In this document: positions 16,649 to 25,384 of the stretch, piece by piece
Layout: each line of letters opens with the position of its first letter
Position numbering within the stretch: position 1 is the stretch's first letter
DNA from: Chelatococcus sambhunathii
GTDB taxonomy: Bacteria; Pseudomonadota; Alphaproteobacteria; Rhizobiales; Methylopilaceae
DNA: 34,687 nt
Direction of reading: 5' to 3'
Assembly: GCA_031316315.1 (NCBI GenBank)
Contig: JADBEO010000043.1
Span: 1 to 34,687 of the forward strand
The notes under the pieces: model-generated
What the model saw: only the letters and a program-made list of their open reading frames with translations
Databases searched by the model: none
Told to the model about the DNA's origin: nothing
Program-made: the position numbers and the translations under genes

Positions 16649-18235
16649 ATGCGCAGTCGAATCGAGGCTCTCGCGGCCCCCGTCACGCTTGCGCAGGGCT
16701 GGCGGCGCGCGGCGATCGCGCTTTTCGCCGGCGCCGTCTCGGCGCTCGCCATGCCGCCGTTCTCCCTCTGGCCCGTTCTCGCGCTCACCTTTCCCGTCGC
16801 GATCTGGCTGATCGACGGCGCCTCGGCCGCGACGCGCCCGCGCAGCGCGCTCGCGGCGGCCGGCGTCGGCTTCCTGTTCGGCTTCGGCTACTTCCTCGCC
16901 GGGCTGTGGTGGATCGGCTCGGCCTTCCTCGTCGACGCCGACGTCTTCGGCTGGCTGCTGCCTTTCGCGGTCGCCGGCCTTCCGGCGTTGCTGGCGACCA
17001 CCACGGCGGCGAGCTTCGCCCTGGCGCGGGCGCTCTGGACGCCGGGCTGGCGGCGCGTCGTCGCCTTCGCTCTCGCGGTCGGCCTCGGCGAACTCCTGCG
17101 CGGCCATATGCTGACCGGCTTCCCGTGGAACTCTTTCGGCTACGCGCTCGCGGACCAGGCCTGGCTCGGCCAGTTCGCCTCCGTCGTCGGCGTGGAAGGC
17201 CTGACATACGTCACGCTCGCGGTCTTCGCGGCGCCGGCGGTTCTCGCCGATGATCGGCCGAGCCGGACTCTGCTGGGCGCTGCGGCGCTCGCGCTCGCCG
17301 GCCTCGCCGTGTTCGGCGCCGCGCGCCTGGCTCTCGCGCCGACGGAGTTCGACACGCGCGTCAGCCTCAGGATCCTCCAGCCGGAGATCCCGCAGGATAT
17401 GAAGTCGCAGGACAGCGCCCGCGACACGATCATGGACGCCTACATCGCGCTGACCGACGAGGCCAGAGGCCCGGAGCATCGCGGCTTCGCCGACGCGGGG
17501 CTCGTCATCTGGCCGGAGTCCGCCTTTCCGTTCCTGCTGTCGCGAACGCCCGAGGCGCTGGCGCGTATCGGCGAGAGCCTCGCGCCCGGAACCACGCTTG
17601 CGACGGGCTCAGTACGCGGCGAGCGCCGGCCGGACGGGTCGGGCGCGGCGGATTTCTGGAATTCGCTGCATCTCGTCGGCGACGACGGCGCGATCCTCGC
17701 GACCTACGACAAGATCCATCTCGTGCCGTTCGGCGAGTACCTGCCGTTCCAGTCCTTCCTGGAGTCGCTCGGGCTCGAAGCGATCACGCGCCAGCGCGGC
17801 GGCTTCGCGACGGGCGATCGCCGAGCCGTCATCACGCTGCCGCAGGGCCCGCGCTTCCGTCCGCTGATCTGCTATGAGGCGATCTTCCCGGAAGAGATCG
17901 CGGGCGACGAGCGCCCGGATTTCCTGCTCAACGTGACCAACGACGCCTGGTTCGGCCGGACGCCGGGGCCGTACCAGCACGCCGCCCAGGCGCGCGTTCG
18001 GAGCATCGAACAGGGTTTGCCAATGGCGCGCTCCGCCAATGGCGGGATCTCGTCGATCGTCGATTCCTACGGGCGGGTGATCGCCTCGGCCGCCCTGGGC
18101 GAGCGAGGCGTCGTCGACGGAAATCTCCCCAAGCCGCTGCAGGAAACCGTGTTCACTGCGACGAATGGTCGGCTGCATCTATTTTTCCCGGTGGGCTTTT
18201 TCATTCTGCTAGGCATCCGACGGAGACGTGTATAA
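16649..18235 (+). CDS. lnt: Apolipoprotein N-acyltransferase
   Basis: Lnt transfers an acyl chain from phospholipid to the N-terminal cysteine of lipoproteins at the periplasmic face of the inner membrane, the last step of lipoprotein maturation. The 528-residue product has about six N-terminal membrane segments up to residue 225 and a nitrilase-like domain. The Glu-Lys-Cys triad is E290 (IWPESAFPF), K355 (YDKIHLVPFGEY) and C408 (LICYEAIFPE), equivalent to E267/K335/C387 in E. coli. The nitrilase domain ends with LLNVTNDAWFGRTPGPYQHA and a final hydrophobic segment anchors the C-terminus. All catalytic residues are present. It is the last gene of the miaB-to-lnt run. A TadD-like lipoprotein in this window would be a substrate. 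Confidence 0.96.
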   Translation: MRSRIEALAAPVTLAQGWRRAAIALFAGAVSALAMPPFSLWPVLALTFPVAIWLIDGASAATRPRSALAAAGVGFLFGFGYFLAGLWWIGSAFLVDADVFGWLLPFAVAGLPALLATTTAASFALARALWTPGWRRVVAFALAVGLGELLRGHMLTGFPWNSFGYALADQAWLGQFASVVGVEGLTYVTLAVFAAPAVLADDRPSRTLLGAAALALAGLAVFGAARLALAPTEFDTRVSLRILQPEIPQDMKSQDSARDTIMDAYIALTDEARGPEHRGFADAGLVIWPESAFPFLLSRTPEALARIGESLAPGTTLATGSVRGERRPDGSGAADFWNSLHLVGDDGAILATYDKIHLVPFGEYLPFQSFLESLGLEAITRQRGGFATGDRRAVITLPQGPRFRPLICYEAIFPEEIAGDERPDFLLNVTNDAWFGRTPGPYQHAAQARVRSIEQGLPMARSANGGISSIVDSYGRVIASAALGERGVVDGNLPKPLQETVFTATNGRLHLFFPVGFFILLGIRRRRV

Positions 18236-18246
18236 GTCCGTGCCTT

Positions 18247-18260
18247 CATCCATTTGGATG
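18247..18260. promoter_or_regulatory. Palindrome upstream of the XRE regulator gene
   Basis: CATCCA-TT-TGGATG is a perfect 6-bp inverted repeat with a 2-base centre, lying 77 bases before the XRE start codon and 11 bases after the lnt stop. XRE/Cro-type dimers often bind short dyads of this kind, so autoregulation is possible. No binding evidence exists here. Confidence 0.35.
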
Positions 18261-18337
18261 AGCGGCAAGCAAATTTGTGCAAGAACGTTTGACGCTGCTC
18301 GGCGGGGGGGCGTGGCGGCGATATCAAGGAGACCTCG

Positions 18338-18751
18338 ATGGTCAAGAAAACGCCCAACCCGGTGGACGCTCATGTGGGCAGCCGGGTGCGGATGCGTCGC
18401 GTACTCATTGGAATGAGCCAGGAGAAGCTCGGGGAAGCTCTCGGCATCACGTTCCAGCAGATCCAGAAGTACGAGAAGGGCACCAACCGCATCGGCGCGA
18501 GCCGCATGCAGCAGATCGCGACCGTCATGGGCGTGCCGGTTTCCTATTTCTTCGACGACGCGCCTGGCGGCGACGTGAAGGCGAAGGGCTTCGGCGAGAG
18601 CGCCGGCTCCGATTACGTCGTCGACTTTCTCACGACCGCGGAAGGGCTCCAGCTCAACAAGTCCTTCGTCAAGATTTCGGACGCGAAGGTGCGCCGAAAA
18701 GTCGTCGAACTCGTCTCTGCGCTGGCCGATCGGGATTCCAAGCCGGCATGA
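18338..18751 (+). CDS. XRE-family transcriptional regulator
   Basis: The 137-residue product has a Cro/CI helix-turn-helix at residues about 15-70 (RVRMRRVLIGMSQEKLGEAL and GITFQQIQKYEKGTNRIGAS). It is followed by PVSYFFDD and a short C-terminal helical region with the conserved-looking GSDYVVDFLTTAEGLQLNKSF. This is the widely distributed alphaproteobacterial regulator found between lnt and metK; related proteins include the rhizobial PhrR type, reported as pH-responsive in Sinorhizobium. AAGGAG six bases before ATG gives a strong start. Regulatory targets are unknown. The position next to metK and the palindromes on both sides suggest local control. Confidence 0.88.
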   Translation: MVKKTPNPVDAHVGSRVRMRRVLIGMSQEKLGEALGITFQQIQKYEKGTNRIGASRMQQIATVMGVPVSYFFDDAPGGDVKAKGFGESAGSDYVVDFLTTAEGLQLNKSFVKISDAKVRRKVVELVSALADRDSKPA

Positions 18752-18802
18752 ATGGGCTGCGTCGCCCGCGCGCATTGACCACCGCCGGTGCATTTGCGAA
18801 GA

Positions 18803-18830
18803 GATATCGTTCGCTAAACCGAACGATATC
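18803..18830. promoter_or_regulatory. Long perfect inverted repeat upstream of metK
   Basis: GATATCGTTCG (18803-18813) and CGAACGATATC (18820-18830) are perfect 11-base arms around a 6-base spacer, ending 27 bases before the metK ATG. It is AT-richer than its surroundings and looks like a dimer-binding operator. SAM/SAH-responsive ArsR-family regulators (SahR type) are known to control metK and ahcY in Proteobacteria; the XRE protein encoded immediately upstream is another candidate. As RNA it would make an 11-bp hairpin, but no T-run follows, so it is not a clear terminator for the XRE gene. Confidence 0.65.
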
Positions 18831-18857
18831 GTCGCTGTTCCGATCGGGGAGGCCTGA

Positions 18858-20030
18858 ATGGCTCGCGCAGACTATCTGTTCACGTCCGAATCTGTCTCCG
18901 AAGGGCACCCAGATAAGGTGAGCGACCGCATCTCCGACGAGGTGGTCGACATCTATCTCGGCGCGTTCCCCGAATCCCGCGTCGGTTGCGAGACGCTCTG
19001 CACGACCAATCGCGTCGTCATCGCCGGCGAGGTCCGCGGTCCCGACAGCGTCACCCACGAGCAGATCATCGAGGCGGCCCGCGCGGCGATCAAGGACATC
19101 GGCTACGAGCAGGACGGCTTCCACTGGAAGAACGCCGACATCGCCTGCTATCTGCACGCCCAGTCCGCCCACATCGCGCAGGGCGTCGACGCCGGCGGCA
19201 ACAAGGATGAGGGCGCGGGCGACCAGGGCATCATGTTCGGCTACGCCTGCAGGGAGACGCCGAGCCTGATGCCGGCGCCGCTGCACTACTCCCATCAGAT
19301 CCTGAAGCGCCTGTCGGAAGTCCGCCACTCCGGCGAGCAGCCGACGCTCGGGCCGGACGCCAAGAGCCAGGTCACCGTGCGCTACGCCAACGGCAAGCCG
19401 GTCGGCGTGACCTCGATCGTGCTCTCCACCCAGCACACCGACGAGAACCAGTCCTCCAAGGACATCCGCGACATCGTCGAGCCCTACATCCGTGAGACGC
19501 TGCCCGAGGGCTGGATCTCGGACGAGACCGTGTGGCACGTGAATCCGACCGGCGCCTTCGTGATCGGCGGCCCGGACGGCGACGCGGGGCTGACCGGCCG
19601 CAAGATCATCGTCGACACCTATGGCGGCGCAGCGCCGCACGGCGGCGGCGCCTTTTCCGGCAAGGACCCGACCAAGGTGGACCGCTCGGCGGCCTACGCG
19701 GCGCGCTACCTCGCCAAGAACGTGATCGCCGCCGACCTCGCCGACCGCGCCACCATCCAGCTGTCCTACGCGATCGGCGTCTCCGAGCCGCTGTCGATCT
19801 ATGTGGACCTGCACGGCACCGGCCGCGTCGACGAAGCCAAGCTCGAGAAGGTGCTCGGCGAGGTGATGAGCCTCAGCCCGCGCGGCATCCGCACCCATCT
19901 CAAGCTCAACAAGCCGATCTACGCCCGCACCGCGGCCTACGGCCATTTCGGCCGTGAGCCCGACGCCGACGGCGGCTTCTCCTGGGAGAAGACCGACCTC
20001 GTCGACGCGCTGAAGTCTGCGCTCGGCTGA
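18858..20030 (+). CDS. metK: S-adenosylmethionine synthetase
   Basis: MetK makes SAM from methionine and ATP. The 390-residue product has the N-terminal [20 protein letters not shown] with catalytic H17, the methionine/ATP loop [14 protein letters not shown], and the glycine-rich phosphate-binding segments [20 protein letters not shown] and [19 protein letters not shown]. The length is normal. GGAGG lies five bases before ATG 18858. It is separated from the XRE gene by 106 bases containing a long inverted repeat and is followed by a strong hairpin before trmB. SAM feeds MiaB and TrmB encoded on either side. The alphaproteobacterial form carries the insertions [17 protein letters not shown] and [18 protein letters not shown] seen here. 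Confidence 0.97.
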   Translation: MARADYLFTSESVSEGHPDKVSDRISDEVVDIYLGAFPESRVGCETLCTTNRVVIAGEVRGPDSVTHEQIIEAARAAIKDIGYEQDGFHWKNADIACYLHAQSAHIAQGVDAGGNKDEGAGDQGIMFGYACRETPSLMPAPLHYSHQILKRLSEVRHSGEQPTLGPDAKSQVTVRYANGKPVGVTSIVLSTQHTDENQSSKDIRDIVEPYIRETLPEGWISDETVWHVNPTGAFVIGGPDGDAGLTGRKIIVDTYGGAAPHGGGAFSGKDPTKVDRSAAYAARYLAKNVIAADLADRATIQLSYAIGVSEPLSIYVDLHGTGRVDEAKLEKVLGEVMSLSPRGIRTHLKLNKPIYARTAAYGHFGREPDADGGFSWEKTDLVDALKSALG

Positions 20031-20060
20031 ATCCTTCCCGAGCCACCGTTTTCATGCTTC

Positions 20061-20087
20061 GAAACGCCGTCCTATGGACGGCGTTTC
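20061..20087 (+). terminator. Strong hairpin downstream of metK
   Basis: GAAACGCCGTCC (20061-20072) and GGACGGCGTTTC (20076-20087) make a perfect 12-bp stem with a TAT loop, 30 bases after the metK stop. TGCGTTCTG follows rather than a pure T-run, so termination may be partial. It is the strongest terminator-like hairpin in the window and probably ends the metK transcript before trmB. Confidence 0.7.
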
Positions 20088-20109
20088 TGCGTTCTGACCT
20101 GAGCCTCGG

Positions 20110-20805
20110 ATGCATATGGCCGACGACGTCCGCTACGACGGTTCATTTTTTGGCAGGCGTCACGGCAAGGCGCTGAGGGCGGGCCGCGCCGCGCTGATGG
20201 CGGACGTGCTGCCAAGCCTTCTTGTCGATCCCGACGCGCTTTCGATCGATCTGAAATCGCTGTTCCCGCTCCCCGTCTCCGCGGTCCGCCTCGAGATCGG
20301 GTTCGGCGGCGCCGAGCATCTGCTGCACCGCGCGCAGGAGAGCCCGGACGTCGGCTTCATCGGCGTCGAGCCTTTCGTAGACGGGCTGGCCAAGGGGGTT
20401 TCGGGGATCGACCGGCTCGGCCTCAGGAACGTCCGGCTGTTCGGCGACGACGCCACGCTGCTGCTCGACCGGCTGCCCGAGGCGAGCCTGTCGGGCGTCG
20501 ACCTGCTCTATCCTGACCCCTGGCCGAAGACGCGGCACTGGAAACGCCGCTTCGTCAGCGACCGCAACCTAGCGCGTCTCGCGCGCGTCCTGGCGCCGGG
20601 AAGCCTGTTCCGCTTCGCCTCGGACATCGACAGCTACGTCGCCTGGACGCTCGCCCATGTCGCCCGCAGCCCCGACTTCGAATGGACCGCCGAGCGGCCG
20701 CGGGACTGGAAAACGCCGTTCGCCGGCTGGCCGGGCACGCGCTACGAAGCTAAGGCGATCCGCGAGGGGCGAAGGGGTTCGTATCTAACGTTCAGACGGC
20801 TGTGA
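20110..20805 (+). CDS. trmB: tRNA (guanine-N7-)-methyltransferase TrmB
   Basis: TrmB uses SAM to form m7G46 in the variable loop of tRNAs. The 231-residue product shows the Rossmann methyltransferase motif [12 protein letters not shown], then [15 protein letters not shown], the acidic [10 protein letters not shown], and the family signature [18 protein letters not shown] with catalytic aspartate, followed by [10 protein letters not shown]. The C-terminus ends in the tRNA-contacting [13 protein letters not shown]. Two in-frame ATGs (20110, 20116) are possible starts; homology does not decide. It follows metK by 79 bases across a terminator-like hairpin, and is convergent with tonB, 21 bases apart. 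Confidence 0.95.
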   Translation: MHMADDVRYDGSFFGRRHGKALRAGRAALMADVLPSLLVDPDALSIDLKSLFPLPVSAVRLEIGFGGAEHLLHRAQESPDVGFIGVEPFVDGLAKGVSGIDRLGLRNVRLFGDDATLLLDRLPEASLSGVDLLYPDPWPKTRHWKRRFVSDRNLARLARVLAPGSLFRFASDIDSYVAWTLAHVARSPDFEWTAERPRDWKTPFAGWPGTRYEAKAIREGRRGSYLTFRRL

Positions 20806-20815
20806 CGAGGTCTGA

Positions 20816-20828
20816 AGAGCGCCGCTCT
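20816..20828. terminator. Short hairpin between convergent trmB and tonB
   Basis: AGAGC-GCC-GCTCT spans the tonB stop codon and lies 11 bases after the trmB stop. The core GAGCGCCGCTC is identical to that at the emrB/TPR junction (27045-27055). It could serve both strands, but the stem is short and lacks T-runs. Confidence 0.3.
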
Positions 20829-21816
20829 ATTTGCCGAAGTTCACGTTGATCGCGTAGCGTTGCGATGAGCCGGTCATTTCGGCCGGCATCGGCGGTATCC
20901 CGGCGCGCCGGACCATCGCCTGCGCCTCTGCGGCCGCGGTCGGCGATCCGGACGCGGAAATGCCGCTGACGGCGCCGCTGCGGCTCACCGTGAAGCTGAC
21001 CCTCGCGGATCCCTGGATGCTCGCCGACGTCCGCTTTTGCGCGGCGACCGCCGCTTGCACCCGCTTGCCGTAGGCCGAGGCCGCCGCACGCGACGCGGCC
21101 GGGTCGCCGCCTCCGGCGCCCTGCCTTCCAGCCTGCTGCGCGGCCTGCGATCCGCCGCGGCTCGCTTTCTGCGCCGTCTCGCCGCGCGTCGCCTCGGGCG
21201 ACGGCTTCGGCGCCTCCGGCCGCGGCTTAGGCTGCTCGCGCCGCACGACCGGCTTCGGCTCCTCGACCGGCTTTGGCTTGGGTTTCGGTTTCGGCTCCTC
21301 GCGGCGAACGACGGGCTTGGGCTCCGGCGGGGGCGTGATCTCTTCCTCCCGCGCGGTGACTGTCTGCTCCGGCGGAAGCGTCACGGCCGCTTGGACGTCC
21401 GGCGGAGTCTCGACGGCCTCGAGCTGCTGCGCCTCCCGCACGACGTCCGGCGCGACCTCCAACTCCTCCAGCTCTTCGGGCGGCGCCTCCTCGGCCAGGA
21501 CGGGCGCTTCTTCGGTCACGGTCGGCGCGTCGTCGGGGGGCGGCGGCGCTTCCTCGGGCGCGATCTCCGCAAGTTCCTCGGCCTGGGCGGGCTGCGCCTC
21601 GTCGGCCGGCGCCTCGGCTCCGGCCTGGCTCGGCGCCGGCGTCATGTCGATCTCGATCGCCGAAGAGTTCTCGAACTGGTGCGGTTCGGGCGAGCGGTTC
21701 AGATAGAGCAGCACGCCCGCATGGAGCGCGAGCGCGAAGCCGCCGCCGGCGATCCACTTCGCGACGCCGTCCGGACCGCCCCGGTCGCCGAGGCTGTAGA
21801 CGTCAGCGGCCGCCAT
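20827..21816 (-). CDS. tonB: Energy transducer TonB
   Basis: TonB spans the periplasm and transmits the proton motive force captured by ExbBD to outer-membrane receptors. The 329-residue product has one N-terminal membrane segment (about residues 20-39, AKWIAGGGFALALHAGVLLY), a long acidic then Pro/Lys/Arg-rich spacer (55-230, with repeats such as EPKPVVRREEPKPKPKPKP) and a C-terminal TonB domain (about 262-329, GSARVSFTVSRSGAVSGISA). A Ser/Gly/Ala/Gln-rich linker lies before that domain. ATG 21816 is chosen; it overlaps exbD by 14 bases. It is the last gene of the exbB-exbD-tonB operon. No TonB-dependent receptor is in the window, so the substrate is unknown; iron or haem is usual. Confidence 0.92.
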   Translation of the reverse strand: MAAADVYSLGDRGGPDGVAKWIAGGGFALALHAGVLLYLNRSPEPHQFENSSAIEIDMTPAPSQAGAEAPADEAQPAQAEELAEIAPEEAPPPPDDAPTVTEEAPVLAEEAPPEELEELEVAPDVVREAQQLEAVETPPDVQAAVTLPPEQTVTAREEEITPPPEPKPVVRREEPKPKPKPKPVEEPKPVVRREQPKPRPEAPKPSPEATRGETAQKASRGGSQAAQQAGRQGAGGGDPAASRAAASAYGKRVQAAVAAQKRTSASIQGSARVSFTVSRSGAVSGISASGSPTAAAEAQAMVRRAGIPPMPAEMTGSSQRYAINVNFGK

Positions 21817-22240
21817 CGGAACCGGCGGACTCGAGCCCAACCAGCGCGACCTTGAGATAGCCCGCGCGCCTCAGGTCGTTCATCAGGGCGAACACATCGC
21901 CGTAGGGGACCTTGCGGTCGGCGCGCAGGAAGATGCGCTGCTCGCGGTCGCCGCCGGTCGCGCCCTGCAGCGCCTGCGCGATCGCGGCGCGGTCGACCGT
22001 CTGCGACCCGAGCGACAGCTTCAGGTCCTGCTGGAGCGTGAGGTAGACCGGCTTGTCCGGCCGCGGCTGCGGCTTGGCGTTCGAGGCCGGCAGGTCGACG
22101 CCGACGTCGACCGTCGCGAGCGGCGCCGCGACCATGAAGATGATGAGCAACACGAGGATGACGTCGATGAACGGCGTCACGTTGATCTCGTGCGTCTCGA
22201 CGAGTTCCTCGCCCCCGCCGAGATCGAGCTTTGCGGCCAT
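21803..22240 (-). CDS. exbD: Biopolymer transport protein ExbD
   Basis: ExbD is the single-span partner of ExbB in the TonB motor. The 145-residue product starts MAAKLDLGGGEELVETHEINVTPFIDVILVLLIIF-like; the conserved membrane aspartate is in NVTPFIDVILVLL. A periplasmic domain follows (VYLTLQQDLKLSLGSQTVDR; IFLRADRKVPYGDVFALMND). The proton-carrying Asp and the INVTPFID motif are intact. It lies six bases downstream of exbB and overlaps tonB. Confidence 0.95.
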   Translation of the reverse strand: MAAKLDLGGGEELVETHEINVTPFIDVILVLLIIFMVAAPLATVDVGVDLPASNAKPQPRPDKPVYLTLQQDLKLSLGSQTVDRAAIAQALQGATGGDREQRIFLRADRKVPYGDVFALMNDLRRAGYLKVALVGLESAGSDGGR

Positions 22241-22246
22241 CGAAGG

Positions 22247-23226
<980 letters not shown>

Positions 23227-23230
<4 letters not shown>

Positions 23231-23652
23231 TTCGTGAACTCCACGCTCTTCACGCGCGACGAGACGCCGACCAGCCCGAGGCAATCCTTCTCGTCGCCGC
23301 AGGCGGTCACGTCGTTCAGCAGAAGCTTGGCGACGCCGTCGCAGGGCGTGTCCGGCAGATCGAACAGTTTTACGGAGGTCTTGGAGGCGCGTACCGGCCC
23401 GGCTTCGACCGCCAGCCTGCGCGAAATCACCCCGTCCTTGTCGAAGAAGACGAGGTCGAGCTTCAGGCTGTCGAGCGCCTTATCGCCGGGGTTGCCGATC
23501 ACCAGCGAGATTCTGCAGGCGGCGTCCTTCTGCTCGAAGCGATTGAGCTCCAGAGACACGCTCGACGCGGCGAGCGCCGGGGTCGCCGCCATGGCGGCGA
23601 TGGCGACGGCGCTGACAAGACGCGAGGCGCGCGCGGCGACGATGGACGGCAA
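23227..23652 (-). CDS. Small exported protein at the head of the exbB operon
   Basis: This 141-residue product has a signal peptide (residues 1-29, basic start then [14 protein letters not shown]) and a mature domain predicted to be beta-rich, with four cysteines at 46, 104, 118 and 124 that could form two periplasmic disulfides. I do not recognise a named family; similar small exported proteins are often found ahead of exbB in Hyphomicrobiales. Start choice: TTG 23652 has GGAG seven bases upstream and begins exactly before the signal peptide. The open frame extends much further upstream but reads through AT-rich intergenic sequence. The stop overlaps exbB as ATGA, so it is cotranscribed and may be a periplasmic accessory of the TonB system; that role is inferred from position only. 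Confidence 0.75.
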
Positions 23653-23977
23653 GGCTCGACTCCGGAGACGATCTCTTAACTTCGGAACGCGAATAGGGGC
23701 ATGCCGCGCGCACTTCAAGGCTTCGGCTGGTAATTGATAATTCCTCAAATTTGAAGGCGCCCTAGACCTAAGAGTCTCATAAGACGACCGCCGCGCCTCG
23801 CGACTGTGACGTGTTCCGGCGCCCGCCGCCCCTCCCCCGGCAGGAGCCGTAACGCCCGCTCCTCGTGGCCGAAGATTACCAGGCGACGCCGTCGGCGAGC
23901 GCACGTGACCGAGCGCGTTTCGCGATCGGGACGTTCGGCCGGCGCTCCGGGCCGACCAATCCCCAGGAACAAAAAAA

Positions 23978-23996
23978 TGACCGAACGGTTCGGTCA
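23978..23996. promoter_or_regulatory. TetR-type operator, copy 1
   Basis: TGACCGAACGGTTCGGTCA is a perfect dyad of 9-base arms around a central G. The sequence type is typical of TetR/AcrR-family operators in front of efflux genes. A second identical copy lies 58 bases downstream, centre to centre. Confidence 0.75.
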
Positions 23997-24035
23997 ACTC
24001 TTGTCGGGCGGCCTCTACTACGCTAGCTTCTGCGT

Positions 24036-24054
24036 TGACCGAACGGTTCGGTCA
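24036..24054. promoter_or_regulatory. TetR-type operator, copy 2
   Basis: This copy is identical to copy 1 and ends 62 bases before the emrA ATG. TTGACC at its left edge (24035-24040) could double as a -35 element, though no good -10 follows at the right distance. Binding of a repressor to both copies would cover the emrA promoter region. Confidence 0.75.
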
Positions 24055-24116
24055 TTAGGTTTTTCGATCGTCGCTCGACGTGGCTTTCCATCCGCAGGAC
24101 CTATCCGAGGTCGCAA

Positions 24117-25355
24117 ATGACGAATGTGCTGCGCAAGCCGGACGTCGCGGGCCCGAGGCTCGTCCAGAAGGAATCCGCCGCCGAAGCGCGCAAGGGCGCG
24201 CCGGCGGAAGAGGCGCCCGCCCCTGTCCAGCCTGACGTTCGGTCACCCGGGGCCGACGCTCCGACGCCGCCCGCCAGGCGCGGCGGGGCGCGGAAATTCC
24301 TGCTCGGCGCCGTCGCCATCGCCGCGATCACGGCGGGCGGCTGGTACGGCTACGACTGGTGGGTCGACGGACGCTTCCTGGTCGAGACCGACGACGCCTA
24401 TGTCGGCGCCGATATGGCGACCATGGCGCCCAAGGTCTCGGGCTATGTCGCTTCCGTCTCCGCGCAGCAGAACATGCGCGTGAAGGCCGGCGATCCGCTT
24501 GTCACGCTGGACGACGGCGACTACCGCCTCGCGCTCGCGGCCGCCGATGGAAAGATCGCGACGCAGCAGGCTTCGATCGCGCGCTTCGACCGCCAGATCG
24601 CGGCGGCCGACGCGCAGATTTCGCAGGCGAAGGCCCAGGTCGACAGCGCGAACGCCGACAGCGCGCGCGCGGCCGCCGATTTCGACCGCGCCCAGCAACT
24701 CGCCAAGTCGAGCTATGGCAGCCGCCAGTCCCTGGACCAGGCGACGGCCGACAAGCTGCGCACAGCCGCCTCGGTCGAGGCCGCAAAGGCGGGCGTCGTC
24801 TCCGCCGAGGCCAATCGCGACGTGCTCATCGCGCAGAAGGAAGAGGCGCAGCGCACGCTCGACGAGCTGAAGACCGCGCGCGCCCAGCGCCAGCGCGACC
24901 TGGACGCGACCGTGATCCGCGCGCCGTTCGACGGCGTCGTCGGCAACAAGGCCGCGCAGGCCGGCGATTACGTCACGCCGGGCAAGCGCGTCATGGCCAT
25001 CGTCCCGCTCGACCGCGTCTATGTCGACGCCAACTTCAAGGAGACCCAGCTCGCCGACATTCAGCCGGGCGAGAAGGTGCGGCTCTCGGTCGACGCCTAT
25101 CCCGAGCACGACGTGACCGGGGTCGTCGACAGCCTCGCTCCCGCGTCGGGCGCCCAGTTCAGCCTGCTGCCTCCGGAGAACGCGACGGGCAACTTCACCA
25201 AGATCGTCCAGCGCGTGCCGGTGCGCATCCATGTCGATCCGGCCGATGTGGCGAAGGGCCGGCTGCGTCCGGGCCTGTCGGTGATCGCCGCCGTCGACAT
25301 CCGCACCGCGCCGAAGGACGAAACCCAATCCGCCGCTGCGCTCGCGCCGCGGTGA
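24117..25355 (+). CDS. emrA: EmrA-type membrane fusion protein (HlyD family)
   Basis: This periplasmic adaptor links an inner-membrane drug exporter to an outer-membrane channel. The 412-residue product has a cytoplasmic N-terminus of about 59 residues, a membrane segment (60-77), the EmrA signature FLVETDDAYVGADM (87-100) and a biotinyl-lipoyl-like half motif MAPKVSGYVASVSAQQNMRVKAGD. A long Ala/Gln-rich coiled coil (about 140-245) follows, then the second half VIRAPFDGVVGNKAAQAGDY and a beta-barrel domain. GAGG lies six bases before ATG. It precedes emrB by 29 bases. The two upstream 19-bp palindromes suggest repression by a TetR-family protein encoded elsewhere. Drug range unknown. Confidence 0.92.
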   Translation: MTNVLRKPDVAGPRLVQKESAAEARKGAPAEEAPAPVQPDVRSPGADAPTPPARRGGARKFLLGAVAIAAITAGGWYGYDWWVDGRFLVETDDAYVGADMATMAPKVSGYVASVSAQQNMRVKAGDPLVTLDDGDYRLALAAADGKIATQQASIARFDRQIAAADAQISQAKAQVDSANADSARAAADFDRAQQLAKSSYGSRQSLDQATADKLRTAASVEAAKAGVVSAEANRDVLIAQKEEAQRTLDELKTARAQRQRDLDATVIRAPFDGVVGNKAAQAGDYVTPGKRVMAIVPLDRVYVDANFKETQLADIQPGEKVRLSVDAYPEHDVTGVVDSLAPASGAQFSLLPPENATGNFTKIVQRVPVRIHVDPADVAKGRLRPGLSVIAAVDIRTAPKDETQSAAALAPR

Positions 25356-25384
25356 CCGAGAACCTGCGCCCGGACCTCTGACCC

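Larger units (their letters stand above)
23653..24116. other. Divergent control region between exbB operon and emrAB
   Basis: These 464 bases hold no convincing gene. The part near the minus-strand operon (23725-23790) is AT-rich for this genome and includes TTGA-N7-TCAA (23734-23748) overlapping the palindrome TCAAATTTGA (23745-23754), so promoter or operator sites for the exbB operon probably lie there. The middle part (about 23800-23960) shows nothing recognisable. The part near emrA holds seven A's (23971-23977) and two identical 19-bp palindromes. No T-rich terminator or tRNA is visible. Confidence 0.6.

Noticed and set aside
18752-18857. SAM-II, SAM-V or SAM/SAH riboswitch before metK
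   Set aside because: No pseudoknot-like arrangement could be traced; the perfect long dyad fits a DNA operator better.
23734-23748. RirA iron box upstream of the exbB operon
   Set aside because: TGA and TCA are separated by 7 bases rather than 9.
23806-24120. 104-codon plus-strand open frame between the exbB operon and emrA
   Set aside because: It is Arg-rich, lies across both TetR-type palindromes and has no ribosome-binding site.
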